A stretch of DNA of 64,000 nucleotides. Source: Helianthus annuus. Lineage: Eukaryota > Streptophyta > Magnoliopsida > Asterales > Asteraceae. The notes beneath the pieces were generated by a model. The model was not told the DNA's origin. It saw nothing but the letters and a program-made list of their open reading frames with translations, and ran no database searches. The DNA lies in assembly GCF_002127325.2 (NCBI RefSeq), contig NC_035433.2, forward strand, positions 126,591,695 to 126,655,694, read 5' to 3'. The translations under genes were made by a program, and so were the position numbers. How positions within the stretch are numbered: position 1 is the first letter of the stretch; every line of letters starts with the position of its first letter. Below, piece by piece: positions 55,831 to 64,000 of this stretch.

Positions 55831-58318
55831 GGTGGGTCTGGGTAAGTTTTCCCTTCCAAGTCTTAAATTCGATTCTGAGTGATAGGGGTTTCTCATTGAA
55901 AGGTTTAAATTGGGGATCTATTATGCGAGGGGGTGGAACTCTCTAACGCAAACCCGGTTAAGATAACGTATATTAGACCTCTCGAAATTCGCGAATAATT
56001 TACACCTTTAAAAAAAAGCATGCCAACTTGTGAATATTTTATTTGGGTTGAGGTGGAAATTGAAAGGCAAGTGCAAAGGGGTAACAGAATATTTGTATGT
56101 CTTGCCCATTTGTTGGAAAAAATACCCTTTTTGGTCCTTTACATTGTGCTCAACATGTAAAAGTGGCATCAAAGTTATGACATGATTCATTTACATGATT
56201 TTGGAAAAGTATCGATATTTGTTGACGTTGATAGTTATTGTACTCGTGGTGGTTTTAACCCGAATATCGTTAAGAGCATTGGTTTCATAGAAAAAAACGC
56301 ACACCTATGTGTAATCAACAAAAGATGATGAACATTACCTATCTTTTTTTGACGCTAAAACATCCTACCTTTAAATCTTTAATAAAGCTTAAATGTAGCA
56401 CATGTCATATGCTTTGATGTTTAGGGCAATATGGAGGCAAAGCCAATATTAATGGTATGATCATTTTTTGGATTATTTGATGTATAATCAAATGTAATAC
56501 AAATGAAGTCTAATAAAATGTTGACATGTGGTCACTCACATCATGATGTTATTTTAGTTTATCTACAAACAACTTTGAGATCGACAAATCTAATACATAT
56601 CACTACTTCATTTTGGAATTATTTATTATTTTTAACTTATCACAAGTAGGCGTTAGGATTGAGACGTTAATAAGTACAAATAATAATGACAAGAAAGAGG
56701 GTGGGGTTGTTATTTATAATATTATAGATAGGATATGTGTTATTGGATTCATAGAAAGTAGCCAATCAACACGTTGCCAAAGTTAAAGTTGCCCATAGAT
56801 GAAACATGAAAGAGTCATTCCCCACTTCTAATGGACCTTTGCTTTGCTTTCAACTTTTCTCCAATGAATTTGCTCAAAAACAAACATTATTTGAAAGTAA
56901 GGTAAGAGATGGTTGCTAAGTAATTTACAAAATATAAACCCCATCAAGTGACAAAGACGGATTTCAATGGTTTCTAAATATATCAAGTATTTTAGTATGT
57001 ACAAATTGGTGGTCCATCAAGTATATATCAAGTAGCGTTAGCATTTATGATAAAGTTACGAATATAGAGATTATATTATCATATGCGATGAAAACTCATC
57101 ATTTAAACTTATAATATTGATACAACACACGTCTAAAAAATAAATGTTTAATCAGACATCAGACGTGCATCAAATGTATTTTATGATGTTGATCGCTATG
57201 AGCCCACATTTTAGATAGAGCACAATCAAAGAATATAATAGCGAGTATCCAAAGAACTATGCTCTCCAATATCCCTAGCTAGACACACTTGACGCCTGAA
57301 TCAATTTAGGTGGGAGAAACGTATTCAAAAACAAAATTTTATTTTCTGATGTTACTTGCCTCTAAAGGATATATCTTTAAGGACTTGCACGTACCACACC
57401 CACACTATCGACTCACATGGCGAGAGTGATCCATCATCCCTAAGGTATGCAACAACATTTGAGTCTTATAATGCAATACACACCCTAACATGTCTTTTAA
57501 TACCACACTAATAATTCAATATATGTGACTTTGTTTCTAAAATTATAAGCGAGGCTCGTGACATTCTTTCTAACCGGGGAATTTAAAGCATCATCACATA
57601 TAAAACACAATTAATCATTATTAATACTCAAAGAAAATTATAATAACGTATTTCAATTTTAGATTGGCTATACAGATCATTGTATTCCATTTTTGATAAA
57701 GGATTGTCATAATTAGGTTATATATGAAAAAGATCATGAGAAAACTCGTTATAAATGAGAAAACTAAAAACTCTAGCAAAGACACGTCGCGGGCTTCATG
57801 GAAATTTGCTTGCGGTCCCCATGGGGCGTTTTTAGTATTACACATGTGTAATATAATAGTACATTTTTTCGATTTTTTTTATTTTTTGGATATACTGTAT
57901 ATATGCATTATACGAAAAATAATAATTTTGAAAAAACAAACGTATTGTTACACATGTGTAAATATATCATGTATTATACATGTGTATACACTGTTTTTTG
58001 CCTTGCGGAGCACATGCATTTATCCAAGCAGTATGCTGTGTGTTTTTACTAAAGATTTTTAGTTTTTCATGAAAATGAGTTTTCTCCTTATTTCTCCTAT
58101 ATATATTCCATTAAATGAACGAGATAAACTAGAGATGCTTAATATGTTACATGACAAAAATGTCGTTGCAACCTTTTTTTTTATATAAATGGGGTATTGG
58201 TTTTGGCCTTTGGGGCTTAGAAAATTTTCAAAAGAAAATTATAAATAATCCATTTCTCCCAAGATATGGACAATCCGTCAACTCTACCATCAATTATTAA
58301 AAAGTAATTTGTCGATAG
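55831..58318. other. AT-rich intergenic DNA, no gene recognised
   Basis: Only short frames with no recognisable content. The first 60 bp (ggtgggtctgggtaag, then 'aaattcgattctga') look like part of a SINE head with a B-box-like word. ACACATGTGT palindromes recur near 57840, 57950 and 57977. The sequence is unrelated to elements D/E and stops at the N gap. Confidence 0.55.
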
Positions 58319-58331
58319 NNNNNNNNNNNNN
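58319..58331. other. Assembly gap (13 N)
   Basis: Thirteen N characters join unique AT-rich DNA directly to the interior of a Tat element, six bases into a 45-bp tandem repeat unit. Confidence 0.99.
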
Positions 58332-59309
58332 CGTTGGCAGGTAAACAAAGTCATAGGCAGACTTGTTACCGGTCTCGGACACTTGCTGCTTGATAAGTGC
58401 TGTTTAGAGCACGTATCTGCGTTCTTTCTGGAGCCACTTACCTTCACGCTCCAATACCGAGTTTACAACGAGGTAGCCTCGTTCGGTGATGTGGAGTGAG
58501 CTTTGCGTTTCCGTAGCAACCACTCTGCGGAAGCTATGGTTATGTCTGTAGCTCTTCATGGGTGTCTGCGATGTTGCAGTCCCATATTCGCTCCAAAGTG
58601 TGCTTGTTGCACGGATGTAACTCTTGAAGGTTCAGGAGTCAGGGCTGCTGATGTGCGGGCGCGTAGATTCCGTTCCTTCTTTCTTCTGAAGAAGTTGTTC
58701 ATGCACCCTCTGTGGTTGTGAACCGGACAGGAGGGATTTGAAGCTTGAAGAAAAGGAAGGCAATGCGCTTTGCCTGTTCCTGAGATGCGGTTCAGTCCAA
58801 AGAACAACACTGGTTCTGAGCATCTGACACATCTGAATGGGTTCATGTGTGTCACTTCCGCATATTTCACGTGTGCTCGTGAGTGATGCGGAAAAGGTAA
58901 TATATCCCTTTATAGCATAGATAGATATATTTCTACCTATTTTTTAGGGTATATAAAAAAACGACATGCGGTATGGGTTATGGTGCGGTAAACCAGAAAA
59001 ACCGCATGCCGCTTATGTTTTTTGGATAATGTTGTCGCTTTTTCTTGCCTACGTGGCTTGATCGCACGTGTGAGTTGGTAGAAGTTGGTGAGACGTTTCT
59101 GCATGTGCTGAAATGAAAGGACATTTGCACTGCCCGAGGCATTAAATGCACTGTAGCAGGGAGTGTAAACGTCTTCTTTGTCAGGCGCGTGGGCGGCCAC
59201 GCGCGGCGTGATAACCGTCAGCTAAAACGGCGCTCGACACGTGTTGTTGCAAGATACGCTCTTTTTGAACGTGATGATTTGCTTTCTTCCTCCGCATTAA
59301 TTGCGATGG

Positions 59310-59319
59310 GTATATAAGG
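59310..59319 (+). promoter_or_regulatory. TATA box of the antisense gene in element E
   Basis: The same 'gggtatataagggg' as in element D, about 165 bp before the ATG at 59478. Confidence 0.62.
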
Positions 59320-59477
59320 GGATAACCGTTTGTGGTTTCCTCTCACTTTGTCGAAAATTCAAAAAATTTGCCGTTTGAGAGAAAGTTGTCATCTGTTTTC
59401 TCCAACGATTTTTTCTGAAATTCCGGTGAGGTTTCTAGTGTTTCTGTTCACCATCTTCCGTTTCTTTGATATTTTTG

Positions 59478-62400
59478 ATGGCTGAACCATCGAATCCACA
59501 CAATGTGGAGGGTGAAAACCCTGAACAGCCGATAGTGGCTGAGGAAGAAGATGAGGATGATGATGTGAATGTTCCCGGTGGTGGGTTACCGGTGTTGAAG
59601 TGGACAAAAGGTAGTTTCAAAACCCTGATGGCCACTGTTCAGATGGCCAAAGACTGGAATGCTACTTACCCACAAGTGGGGGACACCGGTGCCGATGCTC
59701 CGGCCGGTTATATAACCTTGTGGGCGGATTTTTTCACCCACGGTAACCTTAGGTTGCCGGTGACGGTGTTTGTGGCGGAGGTATTGGAGTATTATCACCT
59801 CCATATCTCCCAGCTTAGTCCTTTTGGAATGTTCCGAATTCGGAATTTTGAGTACACATTCCGTGCCCATGGCCTGCCCATTTCAGTGGAGAATTTCCGG
59901 CGTTTCTACCAGTTGACGGTGAACACCGGTTTTTTCTCGTTCACTCAAAGGCATGGGAGTCTGAAGTTGATGACACCCCCTAAGGGTGTGACAGGCTGGA
60001 AGAAGAGGTTCTTCTACGTGAAAGCCTGTGCGGTCTATGCTAACATGTCTTTCAGGAACGTCGATGTTGGAGTTTCCGATGAAGATATTCCTGTTGCGTC
60101 CGCAAAGACCGCGGACTGGTTCTCTAGGCTGCGGCCTATTGAACTCAAGAAGTTGGATAATGACCAACTATGGATATTGCGGATGATGCTCTCTAGACCG
60201 GATAGGAAGGAAAGACCCGTGTTGCGGGAACAGGGTGGTGGTAAGTTCGTTACCCTTTGTTATTTTCCTTATTTCCTAAGCCTTTGTGGTAACCTGCATG
60301 CATGTATCAGCGGATGCGGTTGGCTTGTGGAGGATGTTTGAGCCTGATTTCAAGGGCCAGGTTGAACTGATCGCGGTTGAGCTGAAGCAAGGTTTCAACC
60401 TTGAAATTCTGAAGAACTTCCGCGTACCATCAAAAGCGGTGCTGGAAGCCCCGGTTCCGGGAGACGCAAGAGGTACGTCTTACGTGGCATTAGTTTTTTC
60501 AGTTTATCTTTTTGACTGGTTCTGTTGATTGTGTGAATCCAGGTGTCCTTGCGGATTTGGGGAAGTTTGAGAAACGCGTCCCCAAAAAGACTGTGGAGAA
60601 GAAAACGGTAAAAAAGACCGTGCGGGGTCATGGTAAGGGGAGTGTTGAAGGCTCAGCTGCCCCTTCTTCCGTTTTCGAAGCCGCAGGTACCTATCAATCT
60701 TGTTCTCGGGGATATACCGATTACGTCGTAGTATCTGACACCCTTGAGGGTTTGGGTGTTATAGGTAGTGGTGCGGCCGCAGGTGGAACTGGTGTGGTTC
60801 CCCCCGTTGTTGGAGAGAAAAGGGGGCCAGAGCAGAAAGCTGCTGGTGGTGGTGAACCGAAGAGGCGGAGACTGTCGACCAGGAGAGTTGCTCCGGTGCA
60901 GAAGAAACTCTTTGTATTGCAGAATCCCGAGATGCGGGGTATTCTTTTGTTGACATTCCTGCGTCTCCTCCGCACACCGCTGCCGCGGGTGCGGGTGTTT
61001 TGAAGGAGAAGGTCGCGCCTAAGGAGCCTGCGGCCCCTTTTGCTGGGCCAGTTCGTGATCCCCCTTTGGAGAAGACAGTGGAGGCGACTGCTGACCGGAT
61101 TTTGACACTGTGGACTCCTCGGACAATCTGATCTCTCCTGATGAGGGTGACGGATTGAACTTGAGGTTTGCAGATGCCGGTAAGCAGAAGTCTGATGCTG
61201 AGGTGCGGCAGCAGGATGCTGAGCCGCAGAAGTCTCCTGCTGGGGAGAAAGGTAGCGGCTCGTCTGCCGGTGGTGCGGGTTATGACGGGCCTCCAATTCA
61301 GCCTGGAGAGTCTGAATTGGAGTATTATTACCGCACCTACTCCCCGGGTCGCAGTATGGTGTACCACCGACCCCCCTGGACTGTTATGCAGGGGGATGAT
61401 ATTTCTAACGACCCTGCGGCATGTAGGGAGATTTTGGGTGGTCTGGGGACCCCGTTTGAAGTCGAGCGTGCCCGTGCCGCGCCCCGAGAGCTGCGTATTA
61501 ACCAGCTTTCATCGATGCTGGTGGGGACTTCCATTGTGGCTAATGCCATTTTGGAAGATTATAAGGTGCTGGGCCGCCGCGAGGAGGAGGCTGCTCGTAT
61601 GCGGGCGGAAGCTGAGAAGTTGATCGAGGCTGCTCGTGCGGGTGCGGAGCAGCTCGAGAAGGATAAAGCTGCTTTTGAGAAGCAGAAGCAGACTTCGGAA
61701 TGGGCTGCCGCTGCCCAGCTAAAACAGGTGCGTTCCCTTGCTAAACTCCTTGCTGATGAGCGTAAGCGTTGGGAGGAAATTTCATCCAACGAGCGCAAGA
61801 AGTGGAACGAATCTTGGGCTAAGCAGAACAATCTTCTGTTTCATACTCGGCAGGAGCTAGCAAACGCCAAGGCGGCGAATGCTACTTTGAGTCAAGAGAA
61901 GGCTGCGGCTGAGGCCATTTCTGTGAAGGCGCTGCAGGCGAAGGCCGACGCCTTGAAGGCCCTTGAAGAGGCTAAAGAAGCCGGGGCTCGTGCCTCAAAG
62001 GCCTATGAAGAGGCCGCAGAGAAGGAGAGCCGTGCTTCTAAGGCTCTTGAAGAGGCGAATGCGGAGCGCATTCGTTTAGGCAAAGTTGTTGAAAGCCTGC
62101 AGGTACGTGTCTTTAGCGTTGTTGCTTTCGTTTTTATTGTTTTGAAAATATTCATTGAGTGAACTGTTTGCTGTTCTTGTAACAGGCTGAGGTGCAGGCG
62201 CGGGAGGTCGCGGTTACGGACCTTACTGCCCGCGTGTCTGCTGCGGAGCAGCGGGCCGACGCTGCTACTGAGGCCAAGGATGCCTTGGTGTCCTCGTTTA
62301 ACCAACTGGAAGCTGACCGTGAGTGGTTGCGGACTCACGGCATCGTGCGTGTAAGTATTCTTTGTCTTTACATTTGCTTGGATTAGCACGCAAGACTTAT

Positions 62401-62776
62401 GATCTTTTTACTGCAGATTGTCGAGGCCATAATGAATGCCCCTGAGACCTCATCAGGTTTGGACCTGGTTAAGGAACGTGCGCGTGATGCTGGCTTCAAG
62501 GCTGGTTTTAACCGCTGCATTGGGCACATCAATGTACTATCCGCAGGCGGTTATACTGATCAGGCATCCGGGTTCCGGGATGTAGATACCGAGGGTCGTC
62601 TGAAAGCGGCCGTAGCCTCCTTTTATGACACGCCCCTTGCCTGTGTAGGGGAGCTGGACGAGTGTTTGGAGGTTGCGGACTATGTTGACCGCTTGCGGAT
62701 GCTTTACCCTGATGTGGAAGAGGAAGAACCTGCTGGTGGTGCCGGAGAAGATGCGGGGACCAGCGGTACAAAATAG
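59478..62776 (+). CDS. Antisense spliced gene of element E (copy of 45463-48762)
   Basis: Same product and splice pattern as in element D: first exon to about 60240, introns at about 60241-60310, 60473-60542 and possibly 60687-60764, coiled-coil exon to 62102, then 62186-62350 and 62417-62776. One difference matters: the run of five T in element D at about 47088 (ccggatttttgac) is four T here (near 61103), which breaks the frame before the coiled coil. This may be a real mutation or a homopolymer sequencing error. Otherwise the coding sequence is unchanged, including the shared frame change upstream. Confidence 0.72.
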
Positions 62777-63443
62777 GGTTTAGGTTGGCGAGTGTGCCTC
62801 CTTTTTGTATTCCTCTTGTATAGAATAGGAACTTTATGTAAATTCAGTAAGCATCATGTAGATACTTGAATTTTTTGAATATAAAGTTTCTTTGTTCAGT
62901 TTGTACAAGTGTTTTTAATTCTTGCATGTCTGAACGTGTGTATGCGTAATCTTTACCCATTTATGAACGGGGTCAAGTATACTCCATACTTTTGTTGTAT
63001 GGGTATGCATCAATTCTGTTATTTACCGTGTGAGGGTTTTTAGAATTGCTTAAGCTTTGTAAAAGCTTGTATTACCGGAACTCTACCCATTTGTGAATGG
63101 GGTCGAGTGTACTCCATACCTTTGTCGTATGAGTCCGCGTCAATTCCATTGTTTGCCTTTTTGGGGCTCAGGAATTGTGTTTAACAAAAACTTGTGTATC
63201 CGGCCGGATAAAACATGCAAGTCTGTTTGTCTTTTGCTGGCCTATTACAATATTTGTGTGTGGTTACCACTTTGTATGGGTATCATGAATGAAGATTTTG
63301 CCAATCTGTTTTTTGGGATACCGCAAAGTGGAACACGCATTTGTAATAGTAGTAAACAAACAATAATGTAGAAAATTGCTTATTTATTTATTTGCCAATG
63401 GCCTGCGGCCCAATAGGTTACATAGAGAGTGTAGGAACATAGC
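62777..63443. other. Element E spacer between convergent genes
   Basis: Copy of 48763-49427, including the 129-bp-spaced repeat at about 62955-63215. No separate gene. Confidence 0.65.
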
Positions 63444-64000
63444 TTACATATAGCAGCGTCTAAGCTGTTGTGCGTTCCATGTTCTGGCGATAGGTTCGCC
63501 CTCTAGTGTTTGTAACCTGTATGCGCCCTTCCCTAAGACCTCGCTGATGAGGTAGGGTCCTTCCCACTTGGGGGCAAGTTTTCCTGGGCGCTCGGCGTTA
63601 GATGCCTCGTTGTCACGTAGGACGTAGTCCCCTGGAGTGAAAGTACAAACGCGGACTCGCGCGTTGTAATACCTTTCCAGTTTGGATTTGTATTTGGCCT
63701 CGTTGATGGCGGCGTTCTCGCGCCTTTCTTCTAGGAGGTCCAAATCGATCCTACGTTCCCTGTTGTTGTCTAGCTTTTCGACAGCCAACATTCTAGGAGA
63801 TGGGAGGCCCATTTCCGCGGGTATCACCGCTTCAGACCTGTAGACGAGGCTGAAAGGTGTTTCCCCATTGCTTGTTTTTGGGCTAGTGCGGTGAGCCCAT
63901 AAGATGCTTGGGAGTTCATCGACCCAGCCACGCCTGGCTGTTCCCAATCGTGCTTTGATTCCGTCGACTAGGCCTTTATTTATACTCTCGACTTGGCCGT
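63444..64000 (-). CDS. Integrase C-terminal part of element E Gag-Pol (partial)
   Basis: Minus-strand open frame from the window edge to a TAA at 63444-63446. It covers the end of the integrase (VDELPSILWAHRTSPKTSNG, FSLVYRSEAVIPAEMGL) and a C-terminal tail (GDYVLRDNEASNAERPGKLA, KWEGPYLISEVLGKGAYRL). Unlike element D it has an extra C in 'aatacctttcc' (about 63672), so it stays in frame to a natural end, ARTWNAQQLRRCYM. The N-terminal rest lies beyond the window. Confidence 0.9.
   Translation of the reverse strand, partial: GQVESINKGLVDGIKARLGTARRGWVDELPSILWAHRTSPKTSNGETPFSLVYRSEAVIPAEMGLPSPRMLAVEKLDNNRERRIDLDLLEERRENAAINEAKYKSKLERYYNARVRVCTFTPGDYVLRDNEASNAERPGKLAPKWEGPYLISEVLGKGAYRLQTLEGEPIARTWNAQQLRRCYM

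Larger units (their letters stand above)
58332..64000 (-). mobile_element. Element E: partial second copy of the Tat element
   Basis: It is collinear with 44317 to about 49985 of element D, with an offset of about 14,015 bp. Only a dozen and a half differences are visible in 5.7 kb, many of them single-base insertions or deletions. No LTR is in the window: the left end is cut by the gap and the right end by the window limit. It contains the antisense gene copy and the 3' end of pol. Confidence 0.93.

Noticed and set aside
56008..58062. Short frames in the AT-rich region
   Set aside because: 60-112 codons, low complexity, no start context, splice structure or similarity that I can recognise.

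Overview
This is a plant nuclear genomic window, probably from a eudicot and perhaps a composite (Asteraceae); that placement is inferred from the style of the retrotransposons and the intron-rich host gene, not proven. It holds one clearly functional host gene in a landscape of transposable elements. No bacterial operons, rRNA, CRISPR or convincing tRNA genes were seen.

Layout. 1-4170: AT-rich DNA with a palindromic minisatellite and overlapping MITE-like insertions. 4171-28097: a three-level nest of Ty3/gypsy retrotransposons on the + strand. Element A (4171-28097) was split in its leader by element B (6525-22113), and B was split inside its RNase H region by element C (11883-19232, perfect 5-bp target duplication GTGAT). 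All three have initiator-tRNA-Met type primer binding sites. A and B carry Tekay-like chromovirus polyproteins; all are broken by stops, frameshifts or deletions. LTR divergence by eye (A about 6%, B about 5% over the part compared, C about 2%) agrees with the nesting order.

28098-35200: AT-rich intergenic DNA with a 2.6-kb layered inverted repeat, Helitron-like signals and a candidate hAT MITE. 35214-41150: an apparently intact 15-exon gene for an ARIADNE-type RBR E3 ubiquitin ligase (584 aa; UBA-like, RING1-IBR-RING2, Ariadne domain, RanBP2-type zinc finger). Its introns hold a fold-back repeat and two hAT MITEs with perfect 8-bp target duplications.

42802-55830: element D, a young, nearly intact Tat-clade Ty3/gypsy element on the minus strand, with gag-pol, two RNase H domains and LTRs about 99% identical. 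Between pol and the 3' LTR, on the opposite strand, it carries a spliced gene with its own TATA box whose product resembles the plant 'putative gypsy-type transposon' (Transposase_28-like) family and ends in a long coiled coil. 55831-58318 is AT-rich with no gene recognised. After a 13-N gap, 58332-64000 repeats the middle of D almost perfectly (element E). The differences are largely single-base indels, and E resembles D more closely than D's two LTRs resemble each other, so this is either a very recent duplication or an assembly duplication.

The most interesting biology is the bidirectional, intron-containing architecture of D/E; the next is the extra ORF upstream of gag in element B.
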